Positions 16,493-25,099 of a stretch of DNA of 40,238 nucleotides are shown piece by piece. Origin of the DNA: Candidatus Undinarchaeales archaeon (GTDB lineage: Archaea > SpSt-1190 > JASMDC01). The translations under genes and the position numbers were made by a program. The notes beneath the pieces are model-generated. The model searched no databases and was not told the DNA's origin. It saw only the letters and a program-made list of their open reading frames with translations. The stretch is from NCBI GenBank assembly GCA_030753015.1, contig JASMDC010000032.1, positions 1 to 40,238 on the forward strand. The letters are read 5' to 3'. Position 1 is the first letter of the stretch. Each line of letters opens with the position of its first letter.

Positions 16493-17689
16493 ATGGATCC
16501 CATTCGCGTAGGTGACCTGATACTCGGTGACGAGGAACGTGAGGCGATCGGCAAGATCATCGATTCGGGCCGGATCTCGGAAGGTCCGTTCGTACGTAGG
16601 TTCGAGCGCGAGTGGGCCAAGTACGTGGGTACCCGTGAGTGCGTTCTGCTCAACTCGGGGACATCGGCCCTTATCGCAGGTATCGCAGCCCTCAAGGTAG
16701 GAGAGTATATCGACGGTACGAGGGTAGTGACCACTCCTCTCACTTATGTGGCGACCTCAAACGCCATCATCCTCAACGGTCTAGAACCGGTGTACGTTGA
16801 CGTGGACCCAGAGACATTCATCATAACTCCTCAGACAGTTAGTGCCCTGCTCGAGGAAGAGGACGATCCCTCATCCTTCGCCATGCTGCTCCCGGTACAT
16901 CTCATGGGCTACCCGTGCGACATGGACGGGATGGACGCTGTTGTCAAGAAGTACGGTCTGGTGACCTTCGAGGACTCGGCACAGGCCCACGGTTCACGAT
17001 ACAAAGGTAAGCGGACGGGATCCCTTTCGCTCCTATCTGACTTCTCTTTCTACATCGCACATAACATCCAGGCGGGCGAGCTCGGAGCGTTAGTGACCGA
17101 CGATCCCAACATCGCACGGCTCGTACGCAAGATAAAGGCGAACGGGCGGGTATGCGACTGCTCCGTATGCGTTCGGTCCACGGGCGAATGCCCGCACCTC
17201 CGGGATGAGGACGATCCTGATCCGCGGTTCACCCACGACCTCATCGGCTACAACTTCAAGACAATGGAGTTCCAGGCCGCGATAGCGCTCTGCCAGCTGC
17301 AGAAGGCTGATTGGATACTCGAGCGACGCCAGGAGAACGTCAGACGTCTTAACGAAGCCCTCGAACCGCTGGCCGACGTGCTGGCGACACCGCCCTTCTC
17401 TCCTGACGTGAGCTACCTTGCCTACACACTCGTGATAAAGGATCCAAAGAGGTTCCCACGTGCCCGAATTTGTCGTGAAATGGAGCATGCAGGCATCGAG
17501 ACGCGTCCTCTTTTCGGGTGCATACCGACCCAGCAGCCTGCTTATGCATCATACCGCGATCGGTACAAGGGGCGGCTCCCCGTGGCTGAACGGCTCGGGT
17601 CCGACGCCTTCTACGTGGGTTGCCATCAGTACCTTTCCGAAGAGCAACTGGACCATATGGCCTCCACCCTGCGAAAGGTGTTCCGGTGA
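16493..17689 (+). CDS. DegT/DnrJ-family sugar enzyme with His at the PLP-lysine site and a Cys cluster
   Basis: A 398-residue member of the DegT/DnrJ/EryC1/StrS family. GTSAL (56-60) and FEDSAQAHGS (about 159-168) are the cofactor-pocket motifs. The block that normally holds the PLP-linked lysine reads SFYIAHNIQAGELGAL, placing His190 where the Lys should be. This is seen in the 3-dehydratases ColD (GDP-sugar) and RfbH/E1 (CDP-sugar), which remove the C3 hydroxyl using PMP. An insertion carries C221, C223, C226 and C233 (CxCxxCx6C), near where E1 holds cysteines of its [2Fe-2S] cluster; the upstream E1 cysteine is replaced here (Ala163 region). A GGTGAGG ribosome site precedes the ATG, and the stop overlaps the next gene by 4 bases. 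A 3-dehydratase role is likely but not proved; a degenerate aminotransferase is the alternative. Confidence 0.82.
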   Translation: MDPIRVGDLILGDEEREAIGKIIDSGRISEGPFVRRFEREWAKYVGTRECVLLNSGTSALIAGIAALKVGEYIDGTRVVTTPLTYVATSNAIILNGLEPVYVDVDPETFIITPQTVSALLEEEDDPSSFAMLLPVHLMGYPCDMDGMDAVVKKYGLVTFEDSAQAHGSRYKGKRTGSLSLLSDFSFYIAHNIQAGELGALVTDDPNIARLVRKIKANGRVCDCSVCVRSTGECPHLRDEDDPDPRFTHDLIGYNFKTMEFQAAIALCQLQKADWILERRQENVRRLNEALEPLADVLATPPFSPDVSYLAYTLVIKDPKRFPRARICREMEHAGIETRPLFGCIPTQQPAYASYRDRYKGRLPVAERLGSDAFYVGCHQYLSEEQLDHMASTLRKVFR

Positions 17690-18582
17690 GCGGACAGCGT
17701 GTGCTCGTCACAGGGGCCGACGGGCTCGTCGGTACACATCTATCCCTCGTGCTCGAGGAGAGCGGTCACGAAGTGGTCCGCTGGGTCTTTGCGAAGGATA
17801 TTCCAGGTCATTCCAGAGTGGACGTCCGCGACCGGGAAACCGTCATTGATGCCTTGCAGGACATCGATGCGGTCGTCCACCTCGCCGCCATAACCGTTGA
17901 GTCCGAAATGGCACGTGATCACTCATTGGGCTTCGATGTCAACATAGGTGGTACCGCGAACGTACTCGAGGCCATGCGCCGTCGTGACGTCCAACGGATC
18001 GTGTACCTTTCCTCTCAGGTCGTGTACGGTAACCGGCCGGGTATCGATGAGGATGACCTGTCAAGCATCGAGCCCCTCTCACCCTATGCAGAGAGCAAGT
18101 ACCTCGCCGAGGAACTGGTCCGTGGCTACGGCCGGGCCTATGGGATAGATATCACCGTGCTCCGCTCATCACACATCTACGGACCGGGGCAACGATCGGG
18201 GGCGCTCGTCCCGCTCTTTCTCCATCGGGTACTCGAGGGTTCAGAAGTAAGGTACGGGAACGACGTGACAAGAGACCTCATATACGTCGTTGACGTCGCA
18301 CGTGCGATCTCAGCGATTCTCCCCGGAGCTCCATCCGGATTGTACAACGTCGGAACGGGCATCGAGACGCGGATCAGTGACCTCATAGATACACTGGCGA
18401 AGGTTAGTGGCAAGCAGGTCTCACGGGTCCATGATCGATCATTAATCCGTGACAATGCGCTGGAGCGCTGGCGCGAGCTAGCTAAGATCGATCGTATCAC
18501 CGATGAGGTGGGATGGAAACCGCAGACTTCGCTCGAGGACGGCCTCCGACGGTTGCTCAAGCACATCAATGATGACGCCTGA
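17686..18582 (+). CDS. NAD-dependent epimerase/dehydratase (extended SDR)
   Basis: A 298-residue Rossmann-fold sugar-nucleotide enzyme. The N-terminal TGADGLVGTH is the NAD(P)-binding glycine motif. SSQVVYG and YAESKYLAEEL supply the Ser/Tyr/Lys catalytic set, followed by VLRSSHIYGPGQ and RDLIYVVDVARA, both typical of UDP-glucose 4-epimerase and NDP-sugar 4,6-dehydratase relatives. The chosen GTG start shares GTGA with the stop of the DegT-family gene, giving translational coupling; longer upstream readings run through that gene in another frame and are discarded. In colitose-type pathways a ColD-like 3-dehydratase is followed by an SDR epimerase/reductase, so this gene may finish the same deoxysugar, though a general 4-epimerase role is equally possible. 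Confidence 0.9.
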   Translation: MSGQRVLVTGADGLVGTHLSLVLEESGHEVVRWVFAKDIPGHSRVDVRDRETVIDALQDIDAVVHLAAITVESEMARDHSLGFDVNIGGTANVLEAMRRRDVQRIVYLSSQVVYGNRPGIDEDDLSSIEPLSPYAESKYLAEELVRGYGRAYGIDITVLRSSHIYGPGQRSGALVPLFLHRVLEGSEVRYGNDVTRDLIYVVDVARAISAILPGAPSGLYNVGTGIETRISDLIDTLAKVSGKQVSRVHDRSLIRDNALERWRELAKIDRITDEVGWKPQTSLEDGLRRLLKHINDDA

Positions 18583-18623
18583 CAGCCATTACGCTCTCGG
18601 TTGAGTGGATCACCGGTTCAATG

Positions 18624-19391
18624 TTATTTCAGCGCCGAGTGGAACACGCTCCACGTCGTTCCCGTCATTGGCGTAGAGACGTTGTTGTCGAACCAATCCT
18701 GGACCTCGTCGATACGTTCCCGGTCGACACCGCCGAGCAGTCCGAACATGCGCACGTAATCATTGACCTCAATGCTGACATTATCGCGAGTAATGACCAC
18801 GTAATCCGACAGACCGTGGTATTCGCAGATGTCACCCTTGGCCTTGAAGATATTGGGATCGAGGTCCTCCTCACAGATCTCACGGTAGGCTTGGGTCACC
18901 GTGCTCGCGTCCATCTGCTTGCTCCATTGAATATTTCGGGGCCGATCTTCATCACGTATCCCGAGCGTGCCTCGTATCCCCTCCATCAGGACCTTGCCAT
19001 CCTCTCGGGTCCCCTCATTGTATCTAATGTCCTTGCTGGACAAGCTGAAGGGCAGCCCACGACCTGACGACGACACTTCGAACACCCGATTGATGCCTAA
19101 AGGCTTCACACCGGCACGTACCGAAAGGTAGTTCCCGTCGTCAGCAAACCGCTGGAGCGCATCCTCGACCATCTTGTATGGCACATGGTCCTCATCCTGC
19201 TCGATGTGGGATGATAGGTTGCAGCTCTCGATCAATCCCTTGTCGAAGTGTTCCGAGTAGGCCTCGACTGTGACATCGCCCGACTTGATTATGATCTTAT
19301 AGGGCTCGCCCTCGGCCTCCCTGATCTGTTCATACGCATCGAAAATGACATCATAGAGGGATCCGCCCTCCTCTAATTGTACATCGTACAT
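18624..19391 (-). CDS. Unrecognised cytosolic protein, 255 residues
   Basis: A soluble alpha/beta-looking protein with no signal peptide, no membrane segment and no motif I recognise. Charged residues dominate ('EDHVPYKMVEDALQRFADDG', 'CEEDLDPNIFKAKGDICEYH'). ATG 19391 is chosen because the TATA-like box at 19442-19452 predicts a transcript start near 19421, which excludes an upstream TTG at 19436. It converges on the epimerase gene (41-base gap) and lies downstream of the SNAP-like gene with its own promoter. Codon use matches its neighbours, and the frame is intact. The function is unknown. Confidence 0.7.
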   Translation of the reverse strand: MYDVQLEEGGSLYDVIFDAYEQIREAEGEPYKIIIKSGDVTVEAYSEHFDKGLIESCNLSSHIEQDEDHVPYKMVEDALQRFADDGNYLSVRAGVKPLGINRVFEVSSSGRGLPFSLSSKDIRYNEGTREDGKVLMEGIRGTLGIRDEDRPRNIQWSKQMDASTVTQAYREICEEDLDPNIFKAKGDICEYHGLSDYVVITRDNVSIEVNDYVRMFGLLGGVDRERIDEVQDWFDNNVSTPMTGTTWSVFHSALK

Positions 19392-19441
19392 TCTTTCAAC
19401 CCCTGCCCTGGGAATGGGCTTGAGACGGTGTGCCAACTAGC

Positions 19442-19452
19442 GCTATTAATAA
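19442..19452 (-). promoter_or_regulatory. TATA-like box for the unrecognised 255-residue protein
   Basis: On the minus strand this reads CTTATTAATAG, with a predicted transcript start near 19421 and a leader of about 30 bases before ATG 19391. It lies in the 97-base gap after the SNAP-like gene. Confidence 0.4.
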
Positions 19453-19488
19453 GGACTTGGAACCACTCCGGAGGTGGTCGTCCGTGAG

Positions 19489-20541
19489 CTAGTCGACGCT
19501 CACGTCCTGGTTGGTCCGCCCGTACGTGATGAAGAGAACACGTGCGGAGTCACCCGTCATGAGGGTATTGAAGACCTCGTGATTGAAGAATGAAGGGAGA
19601 CCCCGAGCTTTTGGGACCTGTCTTCCTAGTCGTTCGAGCGCTTTGGTCATCTCCTTTGTCTTGTCCTCCATATCAGGGAACCTGGAGTAGTAAAAGTAAG
19701 CATGCGTGAAAGCATCTGCTGCTCGCTCGTTGTCATCGATGGACTCCCATTCCCCGGCCTCGTTGTTATACCTGGCGCCGAGCTCCACGATGATGTTCGC
19801 CCTTGTCATGGAATCGGCCGACGGCCACTTCCTCTCGATGATCGTCTCCACGAGCTCGGTGGTCCTATTCGGACGGTCCACCTTGTCCCAAATCTCCTTT
19901 GCCGTACTCTCGGCCGATGTCACATCGTCGAGCGAGCTCTTGAGCAGTTGCGTCTCGAAGATCTCTGCGGACCTGGGGAGGAGCTCTTTTACTCTCTCGG
20001 GTTCACCCGCCTGTTCCCACATCCGGATGGCGAACTCCCAGGCACCCTTCATTTCAAAGGCAAGAGCCGCCCGCTCAAACTCGTCAGCAAGGCTCCAGAC
20101 GATACCCGCTCTGAACCAATCACTATTTCTTTCATAGAGCTCGGCAGTGGTCCTGCAGAGCCGCTTCTGCTCGTTCCGTGCAGCAACCGCTTCAGAATTC
20201 TTATCTGCGTCAGTGTAGGCGTCCACGGCCTCACGCCATGTTTCGATGGCCGCATCGAACCTCTCCTGCTTCTCCAAAGCTCGGGCTTTCTTCTCAGAGA
20301 TGACGGCCAGGCCCTCGGGCTCACGGATCTTTGCTAGCACTTCGGCGGCATTGATCCACTCTTCGATGGCCTTCTCGATCTCTCCGTCTGCATCGAAGCT
20401 GTCACCGGCATTCTCGTACGCTTTCGCTGCACGCTGCCAGTCACCGTGCTCCCTCCAAGCCTTTGCAGCGTCAACCCATGCCTCCATCGCCTCTCGTTCC
20501 GATGCGATCTGCTTCCAACTCTTGAGGAAATCGAACACCAT
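19489..20541 (-). CDS. Alpha-SNAP-like TPR protein
   Basis: A 350-residue all-helical soluble protein. Residues about 18-240 consist of consecutive helix pairs of TPR/SNAP type, e.g. 'AWREHGDWQRAAKAYENAGD', 'AIEEWINAAEVLAKI', 'ALEKQERFDAAIETWREAVD' and 'FERAALAFEMKGAWEFAI'. The spacing and the 'A..Y..AGD' signature resemble eukaryotic alpha/gamma-SNAP, found in several archaeal groups. The C-terminal 100 residues hold further helices, then a short beta-like end. SNAPs couple membrane complexes to AAA ATPases, but here the partner is unknown; the MoxR AAA ATPase operon lies directly upstream. A TATA-like element 30-40 bases before the ATG suggests an independent promoter. Confidence 0.8.
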   Translation of the reverse strand: MVFDFLKSWKQIASEREAMEAWVDAAKAWREHGDWQRAAKAYENAGDSFDADGEIEKAIEEWINAAEVLAKIREPEGLAVISEKKARALEKQERFDAAIETWREAVDAYTDADKNSEAVAARNEQKRLCRTTAELYERNSDWFRAGIVWSLADEFERAALAFEMKGAWEFAIRMWEQAGEPERVKELLPRSAEIFETQLLKSSLDDVTSAESTAKEIWDKVDRPNRTTELVETIIERKWPSADSMTRANIIVELGARYNNEAGEWESIDDNERAADAFTHAYFYYSRFPDMEDKTKEMTKALERLGRQVPKARGLPSFFNHEVFNTLMTGDSARVLFITYGRTNQDVSVD

Positions 20542-20573
20542 GATGTGATCCCGTCTCTGTTCACGTACCGATG

Positions 20574-20582
20574 TAATAAAAA
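20574..20582 (-). promoter_or_regulatory. TATA-like box for the SNAP-like gene
   Basis: The minus strand reads CTTTTTATTAC here, in the 63-base gap after the BatD-like gene. The predicted transcript start is about 10 bases before ATG 20541. Confidence 0.4.
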
Positions 20583-20604
20583 GCTGAGTGACTCTGTCAT
20601 CTGT

Positions 20605-22137
20605 CTATTCTCCGATAACATGCTCGGCATGTTTCATGATATGGTCGAAGTCCTCATTGTTCGTTCGGTACTTTGCGAACGATACAAGAGAGCAGATGTC
20701 AAGACATTCCGCGATATAGACATGGTCACGACCACGGTCCTTCAGCTCACGAACGACGTCGTCGCGAGTGCATTCGCAATCAATGCTCAGCTCATGGCTG
20801 AAGTAGTACCGTACCGCCTCGCTCACGAGCATGTAAGCCTCCTTCTCACGGTCTTCCTCGAACGATCTCTGGGCTTCCTCCAGCATCTCTCGGGTCCGGG
20901 CTCGCCAATCCACGGATGGCTTGGATAAATCAATAGCATCTCGTTCCAAGTCCCGTTCGGCCTTTCGTTGCCGTAGCCACCACCAACCGACAATCAGGAG
21001 CATCAGGATGAGAAGTGAGGCTATCAGTATCCGCCTGGAACGCTCTTCGTCATCAGGATTCATGCGCACGTCCTCGACCGTCTCGTTGAGATCGACCGAG
21101 CCGGTGATCGACTTCGTTTCGTTGGTCTGTGGATTTCGGAGAGTGCGGTTGAACCTGCTCGTACCGTTGGTGGGAAAAGGAACATCGGTCCCTTCTGGCT
21201 TGAATCCCTGCTCCATCGCTTTCTGATCCCGGTCCTGCACCTGCGGATCGGCCTCCACTGCACGTCGCATGCGGTCCAGGTCGTCCTGGACGACGGCCTG
21301 CATCTGCGATACATCGCCGTCCTCCATCGAGCCCTCTATCCGTGCCTGTTGGTCCTTTCTCTGGTAATCGTACTGGAAATCACCGTCGAGACCTTCCCCG
21401 TTCCCGGGATCGATGTTGCTCTCCGAACGCCGGTAGCCTTGTCGTGATAGCTCTCTCTCGGCCTGACGGAACTCCTCGTTCGACTCCAGGGCCTGTTCCA
21501 TGGCCTGCCGACGTGCCTGCTCCTGTGCGATCTGCTGTGCTAGCTCCTGCATGTCGGACTCCATGCCCTGTTGCACCTGATCGATGCGGTCCTGCGTGTC
21601 CTGCGGGCTCGGCGGTTGCTGCTGTTGCCCCTGCTGACCAGAGCTTGAACGCGAGATCGATGTGGACTGGATACGCTGGCCACCGCACTGGAATAGCGTC
21701 GTTATCTTGGACATCTGCCCCTGTGCGGGGCCCGTTACATTGATGGTAAGGGAGTTAGACCGTACCGTTGTCTCGCTCCCCGTCTCAGGGTCCCTGAACG
21801 TGACCTCGGCCGGAGCTATCTCATGCTCCCCGGGCTCGAACGCCTGGATCCCTTCGGTGCCCGTGAGGTCTCCATAATCGAGCGACGCCGCCCCAGGTGG
21901 CGCTTGTCCTTCGAGGCACTCGATATCGATACCGCTCTCACCGATGACGTTCTTATCGACGATGAGCACATCAACAGGTTCGTCGTTCGGGTTGATTATC
22001 TCAAGCCAGACTCGTAGGACGTCCCCTGATTCAACGTTCGTGTTCTCCACGACCTTCTTGATCGTGAGCTCCTTTGCCGAGACGAGGCCGGTGACGAGGG
22101 CAACAAGCACGAGCATAGTGAGGATTCTTCTTTTCAT
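20605..22137 (-). CDS. BatD-like membrane protein with coiled-coil ectodomain and DUF4129-like end
   Basis: A 510-residue protein: signal peptide (LTMLVLVALVTGLVSA), a beta-sandwich domain resembling BatD/CARDB N-termini ('VESGDVLRVWLEIINPNDEP', about 30-150), a Gln-rich coiled-coil segment (about 165-300) and one membrane helix (about 370-388, ILIASLLILMLLIVGWWWL). A cytoplasmic helical domain (about 405-510) has the pattern 'EAYMLVSEAVRYYFSHELSI' then 'CTRDDVVRELKDRG', reminiscent of DUF4129 C-termini. It is the last gene of the MoxR-DUF58-VWA operon, 9 bases after the VWA gene with GAGGTGG as ribosome site. Bat proteins are linked to envelope integrity and stress tolerance in bacteria; the archaeal role is inferred by context only. 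Confidence 0.78.
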   Translation of the reverse strand: MKRRILTMLVLVALVTGLVSAKELTIKKVVENTNVESGDVLRVWLEIINPNDEPVDVLIVDKNVIGESGIDIECLEGQAPPGAASLDYGDLTGTEGIQAFEPGEHEIAPAEVTFRDPETGSETTVRSNSLTINVTGPAQGQMSKITTLFQCGGQRIQSTSISRSSSGQQGQQQQPPSPQDTQDRIDQVQQGMESDMQELAQQIAQEQARRQAMEQALESNEEFRQAERELSRQGYRRSESNIDPGNGEGLDGDFQYDYQRKDQQARIEGSMEDGDVSQMQAVVQDDLDRMRRAVEADPQVQDRDQKAMEQGFKPEGTDVPFPTNGTSRFNRTLRNPQTNETKSITGSVDLNETVEDVRMNPDDEERSRRILIASLLILMLLIVGWWWLRQRKAERDLERDAIDLSKPSVDWRARTREMLEEAQRSFEEDREKEAYMLVSEAVRYYFSHELSIDCECTRDDVVRELKDRGRDHVYIAECLDICSLVSFAKYRTNNEDFDHIMKHAEHVIGE

Positions 22138-22146
22138 CGTTCCACC

Positions 22147-23109
22147 TCACGGGATGATGCGTCCGCCACCGTACCGCAACCACTGCTCGGCGAGGATGAG
22201 GAGCACGGCCATACCCACGAACCAGGGAGCCGTCGAGACATCCTCATTCTCATGTTCTATCTTCTCTGAGAGCGTCTCGTAGATTTGTTCCAGGGTTGTC
22301 ACATCGATGGCGCGAAAGTACTCGCCCCCTGTGGTTTTGGCAATGTGTCGCAATGTCTCCTCGTCCAGACGTGCGTATTGCGCCCGACCGAACCAGTCGT
22401 ACCCGAGCACGACCGGCTTCACGCTGCCTACTCCAACGGTGTAAACCTGCACACCCTCGCGCTTGGCGAAGGCTGCGGCTTCTGCGGGCGGGATGACGCC
22501 TGCATTGTTCTCCCCGTCTGAGAGTAGTATGACCACTTTGCGACGGTTCGGGATAGATGTGATCATGTCCACGGCAAGCGACAGGCCGTCCCCGATAGCC
22601 GTCCGACCTTCCCGGGGCCTTATCGCATCGAGCTTCTGGATCGTCCGGTCCTTGAGCCTGGTGAGGTAGGATCCAGCCGTTGCCCCCTCAGAGAACACGA
22701 TGATGCCGCAATGGTCCACCGGTTTTAGTGATTCTATGAGCACACGAGCGCTCTGCTTGGCCGCCTCCAGACGGGAGGGCTCAAAATCAGTTGCTTGCAT
22801 GCTCCCCGAAACGTCAATGACAAGTACGACGTTGACACCCTTGTGGGTAGCCGTCCACGGGATGTGCAGGTCGGCCAGCGACAGGAAGAGGCATGTAAGG
22901 GCAAGAGCGGACATTAAGAACCCTGCGCTCCTCCGCCACGCGAGCTCGCGGCCACCCGCAGCCTCCCGGACGACCTTGAGACGTGAGAATATGAGGGCGG
23001 CCCGACGCTTGTGCCCCTCGGCCCGGCGGGCCATGTACACGAGCACTAAGAGTACGACGATGCCAGCTGTAAGCCATTCTGGATTGAGAAAGAACCACTC
23101 GTCGACCAT
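22147..23109 (-). CDS. VWA-domain membrane protein (BatA/BatB-like)
   Basis: A 320-residue protein with an N-terminal membrane segment (about 12-26), a second at about 60-80 and a C-terminal one (about 298-312). The von Willebrand factor A domain lies between: VLVIDVSGSMQATDF holds the DxSxS metal-ion-dependent adhesion site, and LLSDGENNAG the later MIDAS Asp. This layout (TM-TM-VWA-TM) is that of BatA/BatB. Its ATG shares one base with the stop of the DUF58 gene (TGATG), so translation is coupled. It probably forms a membrane complex with the other products of the operon, remodelled by the MoxR ATPase. Confidence 0.9.
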   Translation of the reverse strand: MVDEWFFLNPEWLTAGIVVLLVLVYMARRAEGHKRRAALIFSRLKVVREAAGGRELAWRRSAGFLMSALALTCLFLSLADLHIPWTATHKGVNVVLVIDVSGSMQATDFEPSRLEAAKQSARVLIESLKPVDHCGIIVFSEGATAGSYLTRLKDRTIQKLDAIRPREGRTAIGDGLSLAVDMITSIPNRRKVVILLSDGENNAGVIPPAEAAAFAKREGVQVYTVGVGSVKPVVLGYDWFGRAQYARLDEETLRHIAKTTGGEYFRAIDVTTLEQIYETLSEKIEHENEDVSTAPWFVGMAVLLILAEQWLRYGGGRIIP

Positions 23110-24080
23110 CAGTGACGCCTCCTCTCACGTCGCGCAAAGAACTTACGCAGCGGCTCTTCGAAAGGTTCTTCGGTGGATACCTCGACGAGCTGACCATTCG
23201 AGCGACCGACTACCGACACGAGACCTTGTACCTCTTCATCAGCGATATGTGAGAATGCTTCCCTGACCTCGCGATCACTGGTGTCCACGAGCATGTGCTC
23301 ACCCGTCTCTGCGTCCTCGAGCTCCATGAGCCCAGCATCGGGCAGCTCTACTTCGCGCGGGTCCCGGACGCGTACGGCGACGAGGTCGTGACGTGATCCG
23401 AGCACCCTGAGCGGACGCACGAGGCCTTCTTGTTCGGGAAAATCCGAGATGACGAACACGATACCACGCTTCTTTGCCACCTTCGCTAGGAATGCAAGAG
23501 CACCCGGAACATCGGTCCGAGCACCACGAGGACGGTGAGCCACCAGTTCGCGCACGCAACGCAACACATGCTTCCGTCCTCCCCTGGGGGGAAGGTACGT
23601 CACCACCGTGTCGGTGAAGAGGATGAGCCCGACCCGGTCATTGTTACGCATCGCACAGAACATCAACGATGCGGCGATCTCCCGGGCAGCAGCTCCCTTC
23701 TCACGGCCCGAGCCGAAGGCGAATGATCCTGAGACATCTACCACGAGATGTACGTCGATGTTCCGCTCCTCGATATACTCTTTGACGTACGGTGCGTTCA
23801 TGCGCGCGGTCACGTTCCAGTCGATGGTCCGTACGTCGTCACCAGGCACGTACTCCCGCACCTCGGCGAACTCGATTCCCCGGCCCTTGAACGATGAGTG
23901 GAAAGCGCCTTGGAGAAGCCCGGTCACCTTGCCACGGACCCTCAGCTCGAGCCGCTTGACCCGCCGGACTATCTCAGCTGGGGTTTGATGCTCTTCTTCC
24001 TCCAGCTCATCTTCATCTGGGAACGGTCTTATCAGTGAGAGGAACCGGGAAAGAACACCGCCGTCTTCGTTACCCGTCAA
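23109..24080 (-). CDS. DUF58-family protein of the MoxR/Bat operon
   Basis: A 323-residue soluble protein with the diagnostic DUF58 block 'GRGIEFAEVREYVPGDD' followed by VRTIDWNVTARM and VKEYIEERN (about 65-105). Next is a VWA-like fold with VHLVVDVSGSFAFGSG (about 110-125). Many DUF58 proteins carry N-terminal membrane helices; none are seen here, so this is the short cytosolic form. It lies 11 bases after the MoxR gene and overlaps the VWA gene by one base. In bacteria DUF58 proteins nearly always accompany MoxR ATPases and are thought to be their substrates or adaptors. Confidence 0.93.
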   Translation of the reverse strand: MTGNEDGGVLSRFLSLIRPFPDEDELEEEEHQTPAEIVRRVKRLELRVRGKVTGLLQGAFHSSFKGRGIEFAEVREYVPGDDVRTIDWNVTARMNAPYVKEYIEERNIDVHLVVDVSGSFAFGSGREKGAAAREIAASLMFCAMRNNDRVGLILFTDTVVTYLPPRGGRKHVLRCVRELVAHRPRGARTDVPGALAFLAKVAKKRGIVFVISDFPEQEGLVRPLRVLGSRHDLVAVRVRDPREVELPDAGLMELEDAETGEHMLVDTSDREVREAFSHIADEEVQGLVSVVGRSNGQLVEVSTEEPFEEPLRKFFARRERRRH

Positions 24081-24091
24081 CGGGCCATCAC

Positions 24092-25081
24092 CTACGGGAT
24101 CTCCACTACGTTGAGGACCTGCTGAACGATATCGTCGGTGGTCACGTCCTCGGCCTCTGCTTCGTATGTGAGGATTATGCGATGCCGTAGGACCGACATG
24201 GCCACGGCCTGGATATCCTCCGGGATGACATATCCTCTGCCGTTGAGGAGGGCGTTCGCCCGAGCACCCATAACAAGCCAGATGCTCGCCCGTGGGCTTG
24301 CACCGAACTCTATGAGCCCCTCCATGTCAAGCCCGTATGACGCGGGATCTCTCGTGGCATCCACGAGCTGTGTCGAATAGTCCACAACGCTCTCCTCGAC
24401 GTGGAGCTTTCGCACTGACAGTTGCATCTTCGTCACCGCATCGGCGTCGAGCACCGGCGAGGCGGACGCTTCTGTATCCCGGGTGAATCGGTCCACTATC
24501 GCCCGTTCTTCTTCGATCGATGGGTAGTCGACGAGGACCTTTAGCATGAAACGGTCAACCTGGGCCTCTGGAAGACGGTAGGTGCCCTCGGTCTCGAGCG
24601 GATTCTGTGTGGCGAGCACTAGGAAAGGCTTTGGAAGGGGGAACGTCTCCCCCCCGATCGAGACCTGTCGCTCTTGCATTGCCTCGAGCAGAGCGGACTG
24701 CACCTTGGGCGGTGCACGGTTGATCTCGTCCGCCAGCACGAGGTTAGCGAACACAGGACCCTTGCGGGTAGTGAATGTGGCCTTCCTCTGGTCGTATATG
24801 GTCGTACCGACGATGTCAGCGGGAAGAAGGTCTGGTGTGAACTGTATGCGCACGAACGAGGCGCGAAGTGTGTCTGCCAGTGAATGCACCATGAGCGTCT
24901 TGGCCAGACCGGGCACGCCCTCGAGGAGGACATGTCCATTGGCCAATAGCGCTATGAGGAGCTTGTGGAGCACTTTATCCTGCCCCACGATGACGTTGCC
25001 AATTTCTCCGAGGACCTTGTCGATAGATTTCGTGTGCTTCTCGCTCTGTTTGTTTAGCTTCTGGATAGTCTTGTCCATCAT
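24092..25081 (-). CDS. moxR: MoxR-family AAA+ ATPase
   Basis: A 329-residue AAA+ protein with a diagnostic MoxR Walker A (LLEGVPGLAKTLMVH, about 52-66), Walker B (LVLADEINRAPPKVQ, about 112-126), sensor 1 (FLVLATQNPLETEGTYRLPE) and the 'QVDRFMLKV' helix. MoxR ATPases act as chaperones that insert cofactors or assemble VWA/DUF58 partner complexes. This is the first gene of a four-gene operon, with a near-perfect GGAGGTG ribosome site 8 bases before the first ATG. The thermosome gene ends 84 bases upstream, and a strong hairpin lies in that gap, so read-through from the chaperonin promoter may be partial. Confidence 0.95.
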   Translation of the reverse strand: MMDKTIQKLNKQSEKHTKSIDKVLGEIGNVIVGQDKVLHKLLIALLANGHVLLEGVPGLAKTLMVHSLADTLRASFVRIQFTPDLLPADIVGTTIYDQRKATFTTRKGPVFANLVLADEINRAPPKVQSALLEAMQERQVSIGGETFPLPKPFLVLATQNPLETEGTYRLPEAQVDRFMLKVLVDYPSIEEERAIVDRFTRDTEASASPVLDADAVTKMQLSVRKLHVEESVVDYSTQLVDATRDPASYGLDMEGLIEFGASPRASIWLVMGARANALLNGRGYVIPEDIQAVAMSVLRHRIILTYEAEAEDVTTDDIVQQVLNVVEIP

Positions 25082-25099
25082 GGTGAGGACACCTCCCTG

